In this document: positions 1 to 12,900 of the stretch, piece by piece
Layout: each line of letters begins with the position of its first letter
Position numbering within the stretch: the stretch's first letter is position 1
From: Bubalus kerabau
Taxonomy: Eukaryota; Chordata; Mammalia; Artiodactyla; Bovidae
Assembly: GCF_029407905.1 (NCBI RefSeq)
Contig: NC_073634.1
Location: forward strand, 29,153,501-29,217,500
DNA: 64,000 nt
Direction of reading: 5' to 3'
Program-made: the position numbers and the translations under genes
The notes under the pieces: generated by a model
Database searches by the model: none
What the model saw: the letters and a program-made list of their open reading frames with translations, nothing else
Told to the model about the DNA's origin: nothing

Positions 1-3000
1 TCAAGAACTTTTCAAGCACGTTCACCTTTCTCATCATAATTTTCAAACTGTTGCCTCTCCAGATAAGGAGGAAATAACTTCAGGACTCACAGTAGGTGTG
101 TAATTAATTAAAGTAAAAAGATATTTTCATTGTTATTTATTAAATAAGAGTATGGAAATATATTCTGTGGGTCCTCAAAACCTCTTTTATCCTTTGGGAA
201 ACAACAGTATAAGAAGTTATTAAGACCTCGGGAAAGCTGTTTAGATAATGTGATCCATGTCTACCTGCCACTTTCCTTTATTTTTAAATAGATGAGGAAA
301 TTAGGGCATCTAGAGATTGACGGATGAGCCTAAGGCCACTAGGAAGGCATGCCGTCAGGTCACTGGACTCCCCCTTTCAGAGTACGTCTAATTACACAGT
401 ATGCTCTATTAAAAAGCAATGTTGTTCCTTTAACCTAATAAGGTGATATAACTTGGAATAATAAATTTAAAAGATTATTTAAAAGAAAGTATGAAATGTA
501 CTTATAAAACAAACAAACACGGTTACAGGTATGGACCAAAAAGTATAGCTAGTGATAATCTTCGTGGAGAAAACGTATTTCTCTCACACGTGCAACAGTT
601 TTTGAAAGGAAGAAAAGCCTTTTAAAATTTTCCGCTGAAGCCCTAACATTTTGGTTCATTATACAAATGTTATGTTGCCCTAGACTGAATTACTATTTTA
701 TCCAGATTAAGATTTTAAACTGTACTAAGAAGTACAATACCATGAAGAAGCGTTAATTTTACTGCAATAATACTAACACAGTGAAAATGAGCCGCTCGGA
801 ACAGAACTCCACCTCATCCCCTTACTGAGCCCTGTTTACAGCGCATCTTCTGGTACCCCACAGAGTCATTTGAATTTTTGTCATTTGGGGTGAAGACTAA
901 ATTACAGGTTAATCTCAAAACTGCAAGTAGATGTTGCAGGCTAGATTACTGTCATACAAGGGAAATGCTACAGAAGCTACCACATATGATATAAAGCTTT
1001 ATATAATCAGTATTTTCCTTTGCTTCAGATACAAGTTCAGTTATTACCTTTTCACAATTCCATTTAAGGGAAAAACTACCAAAATATTTTCAAAAGAAAA
1101 ACTAACACATAACAGATTATTAAAAGGCAGGATGATTTGCTTTTTCAGGTCAATTCCCAAACTAGAATAGTATTGTATCTCAATTGTATTTTCCCTACAT
1201 TAGGTCAGAGCTATCAATAAATGAATGAATAACTGTTTGGTCAATCAAAGAGACACACTAATAGTCTTTGGTCTCCAAATATATGCTTCTGAAGATTACA
1301 CATGCTCAGAACAACAACAGAAAAGACAAGGATCGCAAAATGGAAATAATTCATATATATGTTAGTAATTTTAAATAACAATGTCACTGATCCCAGGTTG
1401 CCAACAAAATGAATTAAAAATCTGTAATGAAACATTTCATACCTACTGATAGAAATAACTAATGACTAGTCATTTCTTTTCAATTCCTATTTACATTCTG
1501 ACTTGCGTTTGGCTGGATCATGTAACTTTAAGAAAGAGACAAAAATGTCCATTCCTCATATAATTTGATGTCATCATTAATCTTTCCTATTTAAGCCTGA
1601 AAATTCTGGTTATGGAAATTAAAAATATGAGAAAGTATCTGAAACTAACATTGCTAAAATAGTTGTATATTCATAGGACTTTTGAATTTCAATCCTAATT
1701 GACAAGTACTACACACAGCTTGGCTATATCAATGTGACACATTTCAAGAAGTGGTGATAAAAAGTAGATTATCACAACAGTTGAACTCAAGGATCTTTGG
1801 GTCTCCTCTCAGTGCGAATACTCTAACGTGAGGTTCTATGAACTAGAGCTTAGTGGGTTCATCATCTCAAATGTTTCACACCAGCAGAGAAAACCATCAC
1901 ATGACCACTACTTGTATTAGGCGGGATTACATCAATAAGTGCAGCAAAATATCAAATGGAAAAAGGCTGAAACCGCTTTACACCCAAAACGTGGGGGAAG
2001 ATTCAATTAATCAGTGTAATTCTATACCCTAAAACGACTTTGCTTTCCTCTGTATGCTTTAAAACACTAGAACTGATTTAAAACTCTACTCTAAATAAAA
2101 ATTTAGCCACTACTTTCAGAAACCTCAAATAATACTAAGTGAAAACCAACTCGAACATACTATTATCTCTAAGAAAAATCCACTATGGTATTTTCAACGA
2201 CTAGACACCCCTCAAAGTATTTCAATGATATACATAAAGTAATCTTCATAAATAAAATATATGCTAAGAAAAAGTAAGCAATCATTTAAAAGTATTTGTG
2301 ACTGATGCAAATTAACTCAATATGACTTTAATCAAAATTCTACAAGCTGATGAAATAAAAGCAGAATGGAAAAAAGATTTTATAACGATACCAGAAAACA
2401 AAGCCTCCTAACTCAAATTTCTTTATAAATAAACTAGAAATCACAAATGTGTTTCGTACAAACTTGAACTGTTAGAACAAGAGCAACCAGTGATAACTAT
2501 CTATTTACCTATCGATAGCTTTAAACTTAGTCTGCTTACCCATAACTTCCAATTCAGACAGTATACTTAATTTAATCAAAATTTTAAATGACAAATATTG
2601 ATTTTTTTAATTGGAATAAAGTGCTTCAACATTATGCATAAAGTGCTGGTGAAGTGGCAATTTACCTAAAGAGCTTACTGACTGAAAAGCTCTCAAAATC
2701 GGAAATCACTAAAGAAAAGAAGGTCGTTGAGGGGGGAAAAAAGTTCAAAACAAGGGAGAGGGGGAAAAAACACCTTAACGCTCTTAAACACCAACTATTC
2801 TATAAATCTTAAGCAGATGTTCAGTGTGGAAAGAAATCATTCCAGGAGAAACCACGGACTTTGCAAAAATTATTCTGTTAAGAGAACCAGTCCCTGAAAG
2901 AGCTAAATGTTTTTTTTTCTGTTCATCATCTATAAATGAGGAATCTTCAAGGAGACTGGTGTTGCAATTACAACTAATCCTCCCCAAAAAATTAACTGTG

Positions 3001-6000
3001 TTGAAGGCTTTGTAATTTCCCTAGGTACAATTTAGCTGTCACTTACTTTAAAATTTACTCAAACATGCGTTCGGAACAGCACTAACTTCACATGTCAAGT
3101 GCTTTCCAGCCAATTGAGTCTAAACTGGAAGTCGGTGTTAAACAACTGAATGATTAGACAAGATAGCTCATTTCCCTGCTCTTTTGTTCAGAATAAAATG
3201 CCACATTTACATTATCAGGCTCAACAGGATTTTCTGACAGAGGGAGAAAAAACCCTACTGAACACTGTCCGTACTAAGCACATGAAGCCTGTCATTTACC
3301 AATCATCCTTCAAAAAGCAATAGCCATGAATGTAACTTAATTACGACCCAATGATCCTTGACGAAAAATCATCTTATCACTGTCCTGTTCCCCTAGGGCA
3401 AATGAACCACTTTTGTCCTTTGGCATGGATGATGCTAAATTCTTAATTGCAATAATGGAGTAAAAGAGCCAAACCTCCTTAATTTCCTTTCAGCACATAA
3501 AGAGTTTTACTCTAGAAGGCAAGCATTCCCATAAATAATAAAAGTATCCAGTACAAATGAAGATGCCAAAATTAAAGGGGAGTGTATATGACAGAATAAC
3601 CACCATCCTAAAAAAGTGTATTTCCCACTTCTGCAACACACTGAAGTGTTACAGTGTGTGAGTTTTAAAATGTACTGGCATAGGTTCATCGTACAGAAAC
3701 TGTGACCTTTATGAAGAACTCAAGATTAACACAGCAAGAACTCTGGGAGGATTATATGCACAAAGTCCATGATTCACTTAAATGAAATGCATGTGGGTAT
3801 ATACAGCTTATAGCACAAATCAGCACAGAAAAATTCTTAATGGAAAGCAGAAATTAAAGTTTCTTTGATCATTTGCACTAAATAATCCAGTTAAACAGCT
3901 TCAAATATTTTTCATATGCAATGAAACCAAAATGGATCAGCTATACAAGAAGTGAATCTGAAACTGCATCATACAAATTCTTAGGCTTTTAAAACTAATG
4001 ACCAGATTTAATTAATTTTATTTCCTTTACCATAGCATAAAGACTAATCAAAAGCTCTTTTAACCTACTTTAAAACATTTTTCTTTCTTTCTTAATATGG
4101 AGTATCCAGGTCATCTTTCTGAATCCAGCATGATTTCAATTAAAAAAATATTTTTTAAGTAGCTACAAAGGAAAATGTTCAATGTTCATGTGGACTACAT
4201 GTAGACATGTGGCTTATAGAACCCCAATGTAAATGAAACACATGAAAATTTTGTTCAATATAGCATGTTTCTTTTCTGTTCAGTACAAGCATTATTTTGA
4301 TAATACAAATCAGATTAAACAACTTCTTCAAAATTTTGTAAACCCGTCATTATTTTGGATTTCCCTGAGCAAACGAATAAACAAAATGCATTATTTTTCT
4401 TAACAATAAGGATTTTATACACTATCCAGTAACAAAGAGATACAATTAAATTTCTCCTGTGTTTTATCCGATGCTGGAAAAATCAGTTCAAAATTAAAAC
4501 CTACTGAATCTTAAAGATCACCTTTCTAAGGAACTCAACCTCACAGATTTGTTCCAGAATTACAGTATGTAAGTGACAGCCTTCTTCACAGTCTGGCAAT
4601 GATTTTCCAAAAAGGAAAGGATGAAGATTTTGTACCATGCTTTGAAATGTTTCTCTTAATTTTACCTCAAGTTTGAATAAAAGGCTCATTATCCAGATGA
4701 GCTTATACCTGCTGAGGCCAGTTACATGATATTATTGAAGACCAAACATATTTAATCAAGTCAAATATATGTAGACTTTTGGGGAGGCCAGTGTAGTTAA
4801 TCCTAGTACTGCACTTGTCATGATTCTGAATAATTAGCTATCTTCCATCATTTGGGAAAACACAATTGAAAACAAGTTTCAAAATCAATGTTTTCCTCCA
4901 ACTTAGCCCCGACTAGGAGTGTGTTATTACTGTTCTCTGCAAAACATGAAATTTCCTTTATCTCCTTAATTTCTTCTTTCTGACTCTAAAATAGAGTCGA
5001 CAGAAAGTTTTTATCATGACAGATGAAACTAAAAGATCTTGTCAGGGAAAAAGCCTCTGCAAAGCACAGACAGCAAAAAAAACAAAAACAAAGTTAGGTA
5101 AATAAAAATAGAAGGTAACAATTTCTCTTTATATCTGAAAGCAGTAAAAAAAAAAAATCATAAAAGGTACTATTTTACATTTCTCTAGCCCAATTAACAG
5201 GGACAGTCAAATTTAACTGAGACAAACAAATCTCTGTACTATTAAATCAGAAGCACAGAGTATGCTCCATGTTAACATCTGAATCCCATGCTTTTTCCAT
5301 TTTCCTTTGGGGGAAGTTCTCCTTGGTTCATGAGCCCCATCTGCAGACCTTTCTCGGAAAACTTTTCATCTTCTGTCTCACGGTATTTCTGTTTGTAAGA
5401 TACTTCTCTACCATGGCCTCATTTTCATTGTTAATTATTTTATTTTTGCCCACTGATGGAGGAGGGCCTAATTCTTCTGGGCACTGGGCCCATTTCTTTC
5501 AAACCCCCATGCAGAGCTCCACATGCAATCTGCAGAGATGGGTCTTTTGAGATCATCAAAAAAATTCTTGGAGGAAGCATATTAATTACAGGATTTCTAT
5601 ATAAAGTTGGCTGTGAACATGAGAACTCAATAACACAATAACTGTTTGAATCACTATTCTTTAAAAAGATGTAATGCTGAGATTGTGTAGGTAAAGACTT
5701 AGCCAAATCAGCTAAGTTGATAAACTGTTTTTTGATTGGATGTCAAAGAAATTATTTCACAAAACATTTGTGTGTATGAACCTGTGTACACATATATACA
5801 TATGTATAAATATAACATAGTTAGATGTTTTTTATTCCACACCTTCAATTCAATATTAAATCATTCATTATATTCAATTAATTGTGCTCTTAGTAAATAA
5901 AGAAAAACTACCAGAAATTTGGAAAGAATATGAGTACACTAAGATTTATCATTTACTTTTCTCCTGGCATTGATACAGCAACATCCAAACTAAATGAGAA

Positions 6001-6770
6001 AACCTCAATCACAAAATAAGCAAATTAGAAAACTGTGCTAAAGTCATGGAAGGGAATGGCAATGGGGTAAGATCTGAGAAATTTTTAAAAACAGAAAAGA
6101 AAAACAAATGCTAGAGGAAAAGAAAGTAATAAAGGATGCTTTACTATCTTACTGTAATGTTTCACTCTGTACTAGAACATAGGTTGACTTCATGATTTAC
6201 ACTTGAAAAAAATACCTTAAATTGGGCACCAACATGAACATTCCAAACAGACATTTTCAAACTCAGTAAACCTTACCCTATTAACAAAATTCATCTTCTT
6301 GCCACAAGACACAAAGACATCTTCTACAATAACTTACCAAAGCTACAGTAACTCCTGTGTTGGTACACGCAATTAAAACACAACACGGAAAAAAGAATCC
6401 GTCAAGAGACACTGCCACATCACAACATGAACAACAGTGATGAAGCATAACCAAAAGCCCTTGAGAATCCTTTCTTATATTTATTAATAATTAACACTTA
6501 TAAGGGGAAAACTACATTTGGTTTCATGTAGTATCATCACATGCCCCACCAAAAAAAAAAACCCGACATAGATCATTCCACTGAGAAGTAATCCATAGGA
6601 CCACAGGATTGTTGGCAATTTTAAAGGTCACCTACAAGATAGACATTCTCTTATTCGGTGGCAAATAAGGCTTCCGCAGCATCACAGAGAATTCACAAAA
6701 TAAAATCCCTGTATGATTAGATTCATTATTTCAATGCGAATATTCAAAACTGAAAATTCAATTAACTTAC
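1..6770. other. LRPPRC: Intron 23 of LRPPRC (partial), largely unique AT-rich DNA
   Basis: No exon of LRPPRC and no SINE or BovB copy could be recognised here. A MIR-like stretch lies near 270-400. The rest is AT-rich with short A and T runs (5147-5158, 6550-6560). The open frames present are short and have no recognisable homology. The repeat scarcity, compared with introns 11-15, is notable. Confidence 0.6.
270..400 (-). repeat. MIR-like SINE fragment
   Basis: It contains the antisense MIR core GATGAGGAAATTAGG followed by a degraded GCCTAAGGCCACTAGGAAG block. Diverged and assigned by eye. Confidence 0.4.
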
Positions 6771-6978
6771 TTTTCCAGATATAGGGTGACCAATGGGGAA
6801 CTTAAGGTGGTAGATGGTTTTGCTAACCCTAGGGTCACGATGGCTTCATGCAACTGTTTTACTGTTTCAGTTTCACCTCGTAAAGCTGCGCCATTTAGGA
6901 TGTGGAAAAAGGACAAGACTGTTGCATCTTTGATAAGAACATCCTTCTCTTTCATCTCCTTTAGAATGTTAATAGCAT
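6771..6978 (-). CDS. LRPPRC: LRPPRC exon 23 (last exon in window)
   Basis: 208 nt, phase 1 in and 2 out, residues 764-832. It contains AINILKEMKEKDVLIKDATV, then a conserved segment with LNGAALRGETETVKQLHEAI, and ends LYLEK. The acceptor is ATTGTAG and the donor GTAAGT. The frame needs at least one more exon to the left, outside the window. Confidence 0.97.
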
Positions 6979-9900
6979 CTACAATGAAGTAGCACAAAAG
7001 ACCCTTAGGTAATTTCATGTAGGGAAAACAAACTGCTATTAAAACAGCATTTCAAGCCCAGCAGGAATGTAAATTCTAGTGTATAATGCCGATTTCAAGT
7101 TAATTACTACTTGCATTTCTAAACGAGACTACAATTATAAATCCACAATAGCATGGTTTTATCATTTCCCTGCAACTTTGACTACAAATTATAGATAGGG
7201 ACTGTGTGCCCACTCTGCACCACATAACCCTGTACGGTCTGCCCTATAGCTGTAAGATCCTCCTAAATGGATGCTTTTATCGTTCAGAGCTAACATCTGC
7301 TAAATCACACCATTGTTTCTTCAGCAGATGGCTTGTCAGGAGGCCAGATAATAAAGATGTGTTTACACTGTATATACAGCCAGACTAATGGTCTGATACC
7401 GATAGGGCCTGTTTGCTATGTCGATACTAATTAGCCAAGCAGAGCCAATGAAAGCTTTCCAAAAGACTGCATGTTAATACATTAGATTCATTAAGCTTCA
7501 TTAGGAAGGCAGAAACAAACATTTTAGGATATGGAATAAGTGCATTTTTATAATGTTGTTATTAATTACTGCACACACAAAATGTTTTGACCACTTTATA
7601 GAAAGTGATTTTAAAAAGCAGGCTAATCTTCATAAAGGATTGTCTGTGTTAGAAAAATTTCCTAGGGAAAAATTCAACCATTAGGTCAAATACTTTCTCC
7701 ATACATTTTTCTCTATAATGATTTAAAAACAAAAAATCTTCTCTAGGAATAAAAGGAAGACAGGGAGGTTTTTTTTTTAAAGTTTCAAAATAAAGCCAAA
7801 TGAGAAAGTTAAGAAATAAATAGTTAAGAATAAATTATTAAGTATAATTATATTAGGCTTAGCATTATCCCAACTATAAGAAAGTTAGAGGATACACATC
7901 AACTATATAATCAGTTAGGCTCTCCCTGCAAACTTCTATGTGAAACCTTATTGAAGTATACATTTTGTTATTGGTGTTAGAAGTGAAGACAAAGACACCT
8001 GCAAAATTCATATTCTTAAATAAAGGTTATATTTACAGGATTTATGTTCAGCCTCCCAATGTTCTTAAGCAAAAACAAAGCCATTAGTGCAGGCATACAG
8101 GCAAACTGTGCCATAAGTCATGATCTTCAAACTCAATCCAAACAGCAATGCTAATAAAAACTAGCTGCAGAAATGCAAAAAGCACTGAGCTGTGCAAATG
8201 TAAATGACAAGCTTGCCAATCCATTAAAACTAATGGCCTACACTGTCCATGCAGCTCTGGTTGGATTCACATGCAAATTTGTATGCAAAGTGTTCAAGCA
8301 CTTTGCAGGATGGACATGATATACCATTAGTATCAATTCACACGTTATTCCAGTGGCAAGATACTTGCATCACACATTTCCTTTATGTGCTGATGCTTAC
8401 CTTGGAGCTTGCCATGTTTTCCCAATACTTTAACGAGTCTTACATACTTGCCGGTGTCAAGGACAGCAGAAGAATCTAAACGGTCACTAAAAATTAAAGC
8501 CATATTGATATACTGTTAGAAGTTGTTTAACTGTTAATAGCAGTGCAGTATCTACTTGATCACTTTTCCTAAAATCGCAGAATCTGAATTTTTATTAACA
8601 CTGGCTTCAACCTTTTAGTTCAGGTTATTTTTGGGGCCATATACAAATCTACATGCAATTATATTCAAAGAAGTAAAAATGTAATACTACATGTATACTA
8701 CAGGTTTCCTTCTGCAAATGATACAAATAAGGAACGCTTCTGTTGCATGGCACTTAAGGTGATTCTCACTTTGTTGCAAATATTGAAATACTCCCAAGAG
8801 ACATTTTTATTTGGTAAATCTATCAGTGGGAAGCCAAGGATACCTGAGAAATGGACAGAATTCTGTTTACACTACAGTACAGAAAGGGGAATATTTAACA
8901 AGCCTTATATATTAGTTACAACATCACTGTTGTGATATGCAGTTGTATAATCAAGAGGAAAAAAATCTTGGCTTCAAGGAATAGAATGTCTTATCACACT
9001 TAAACAAAGACTCCTTGCTGAAAACAAGCCATAATTAATCAAAGAGTATTACAGTATGAAATTTCAAAAGCATTCACAAAAGAGAATTTTTAAAATTTAC
9101 ATTATATGAGAGTGGTATTCACTCTACATGAGCCATCAAGGACTGTATAGCAGCATAAATGCTGATGATTTGTTTCAGTGCCAGGGTACTCACAATTCTC
9201 GTTTCAGGTTCAATGCATCTTCTGCATTATCATGTCGACAGCACAAATTTATTAAAGCTGCATAGCCACCGACAACCATATCTGATTCATATTTTGCCTT
9301 CAATTCAAGAGCTTTTTGCATGTTCTAAAATAAAGGAAGGAAATGAAAAAGAAGAAATTAATATAAAAGTGTAAAATTTCTAGTTTCCATGTTCAGAGTG
9401 TAGAAAAAGTTAACACTACTTTTAAAATAAATGGATACACATTATTAACTTCATCTTGCTCCCTGGTATTTTTAATCCACCTTCTAAAAAGCAGGAAAGA
9501 TATATATATAAAGGATTCAAAAGATTTGTTATCTGCGCTGCAAAACTGATCACTATGCTAAATTTGATGTTTTAGGTTTGGGTACTGTATTATGAAAAAA
9601 GACTTCCAGATTAAATATGTACCAAGTGAGTCCAATTTCCATGCACAGAAATATATATCACTGCCAAGTTCCTCACAGTCTGTAATGTGCAGGAAATATT
9701 TTAGAATTTAATAGTGCCATATTATAACCTTAAAGTCAGCTGTATTTTTTTTCCCCTAAAAACACAGGCATACGACCAAATGACACTGAACTAGAAACTG
9801 AAAAAGTCTAGTGATATACCCCAATTGCAGACACACACTAAAATGAACACAAAGTACAGCTGGACGCCTGCTGAAAAAAGGCAAGAGACCCTTTATCTCA

Positions 9901-12900
9901 GAAAGAGCTTTTTTCCAGCAGGAAAATGGAATTTCAATCCCTGCATTAACAACCCTAGTAATATTTGACTTGCAAATGACTACTGCATGTATCAGTTGCT
10001 TGACAATCTAGATATGAGAGACCGGAGCCATGGCTTGAAAGGACATTTGGCATGTATGATAAACCTATCACGGCTGTTACTATCATTCACTTTGCAGATT
10101 ATCGTAAACAAACTACGGCAACCCGAAAACATGCCATTCAAGGTGTAGCTGAAGTTAGTTAACCTCTCATTTAATTGCATTCTTCACAGACATGATGTAC
10201 AATAATCAATTGTAAAAATTATAAATCTCATATTGGGCTTTGCTTACTTTTATCTGTAAAGAATTTTTTACCTTAATAACACATTTAAAATATTTAAACA
10301 AACGTTACCTCTTCTGAACATAGCATTAATATGAGCTGCTTTAGGATATCACCTATAGGTTGATTTTCAGCTTTTAGCTTTTCAAGCTTAGACTCCAAAT
10401 CAGATGATGAAGGCTGTGAAGTAGAAATGGGAAGAAAAAAGAAAGAAAGAAATTTACTACAAAAAAAATGCACCCTTTGTCACTCTTCTCTTTAAACTGC
10501 CCTTTCCTAAATGTCATAAATGCTATCAAGGATATTAAGGTGGGGATCTGGGATGGGCTTGAGGGGTTTATAAAGCTCCTGATATTATATGCAGATTTCT
10601 TAGATATAAATTTCTGGTAAATGGCTTTTACCAACTTCTTAGAACTATGCTAGAGGCAAAAATGTTAGGAACCACTGGTTTTAAAAGGACATAGTCTAGC
10701 ACTCTCATTAAATGAGGTTATTACAGCATGCAGAATCTACTCAAAGAACATACTTACTTTTCTCGAGTCTGTCTTCTCTCTTTCAACCAATACATTAACA
10801 TCCTAAAATCAGGATTTAAATTACGATTAGAAAACATATGGAAAATATACTAGCAAATGTCAAAAGCAAATTTTGGAAGTCTCATTTCATGTTTCCATTT
10901 TCCAAAATTTTCCTGAAATTCTCTTCAGACTTTATAACCACTGTAAAAAACACTTTTAAATACATTCTTCAATATATAAATAGCATTCACCAATAATCAA
11001 CAAAAAGCCTTGTTTTAAAGGCTATCATTTAAATAAACTTTTGGCCAAAAGCAATATATTTAAATAAAACTTTGACATGCCTCTATATATAAATTAAGCA
11101 TTTTAAGAAGTTGATTATTATTTCACACACACCTTAATCAATTCAGGAACATGGTAGCTATCCAGCAGATTACGAATGCCTCTGTAGATATTTTCAGGAA
11201 TTTTTACATTCTGTGCAAAGGGGAGGGAGGAGGGAAAAAAAACACACACACAAGTTTTAGACAACCAAACTGAAATTTGTCTAACAGAAATTATCTCGGA
11301 CATAATTTAAGTCTCCAACTCATGTATGTCATTGAGAAGTGGTCTGGTTGTACTTAAAAGCAGCAATTTCAAATCTAATAGATACATGTCAGACAGGACA
11401 GGCATTATATAGCAAAAAATGAAATGGTACCATCTCCTTCAGCTGATGGAAGTATTGTCTCAAACGCTCCTCCTTGGCCTGTACCTCTGAGTCACTCATG
11501 CTGTCAATCAAGTTATAAAGAAAATAGCCAACAGCTTCTGTGGAAAAAAACAAGAGAAAGCATTCCACTAAAATTACTGAGACTGTCATGTTATCAAGAT
11601 TAATTTATAAGAAATCATTTTGGTGTGAGATGTCACCCTGATGAGAGGCTCTGAAATGGCAACAATGATCACTGAGGCATAGAGATTATGTGGTTTGGGA
11701 GCACACATCTAACTGGTGAGTGAAAGGAATATTAATTATTTTCAGACCGAGTGACAGCTTTTCGGTACTGAATCTTACTTCAATCTATTTCTTTCTACCA
11801 CTCTGTGACAGAAGTGGTCCTGCCCAAGGCCTTACCCCTTTCCTGTCCAAATCACAAATAGTGAGAATAAACAAATGCCTCCTATATATTTCTATATTAA
11901 TTTTTGGTGGGCAATATTTAGAGAAACATAAAATTACAGGATTGGTAAATGTTGAGTATAGAAAGTTAAATAATTTTAATAAGATGTAATATTCCTGTGG
12001 AGAGCTGCCTATTAGCCAATGAAAAACCGAGATTAACAAAGATGTTTCATAACAACAGTAATTTTCCTATGCATCCAAGCATAAAATGTATAGGGCCATG
12101 TGTTAATACACAGGATAGAAAAATACGAACTTTCAAGAAAGATACCATATGGTTTTGTATGTGTGTGTTTTAACAGAAAACCACATATGCTAGGCTTTAT
12201 TACATGAAAACAAAAATCATTAAATGTCAAAATAATGTATTTTGGGCAATAAATAGTGGAAAAATCTACAAGACCTCTTTACTATTTTATATGTCTAAAT
12301 TATACCTGCAAAACATTAAAATCACATAAACACTAAAGATTACTGATTTTTAAGGCTATTTTGATGGATGCTATAAGAAGCATTTCCTCAATATCTGAAA
12401 AGAAAAACCCTCCCAATCCTGTCTTTAGAAAAACAATTATGGTAATACCAAACACCTCACAGATCTCAAAATGATGCGGTTATCAATGTAAAGATTTATA
12501 AACAAATGTTTTCAAATTTCACATTCAAAAACAAAATGTTTACTGCTGTAATCCTTCTAGCCCATCATTACACAGAAGAATGGATTTGTGGATAAGTTAC
12601 AATCATCAAAATTGAAACGCTACCCGTTGGTCCTGGGGGCTCCTGGCAATAACGTCCATCCTTGTACAACAGTTCTGTTATCTGGTAAGACAGAAAATGC
12701 GTGCATTGCAGCAACAGAAGCAAACTGGAACAAACACAATCTGAAATTGAATTCTTGAAATAATAAAGCCTCTCCCCAGTAAGGTATTACTCTATGTCAC
12801 AGTAATTCAACACCACCCCCACTTGCCAAGGAGATTGTTTCGTTTTTAAATAACAGGTTAGTCTTTTAAAACAAAAACAAAACAAACCCATGTTGAAGGA

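Noticed and set aside
1..90. Possible LRPPRC exon 24 at the left edge (KGE-like and VLEK-like fragments on the minus strand)
   Set aside because: Similarity is a few residues in two different frames, with a stop codon between them and no fitting acceptor site.
5440..5706. 88-codon minus-strand frame in intron 23
   Set aside because: No similarity to any part of LRPPRC and no splice sites in phase; overlapping frames on the other strand are equally open.
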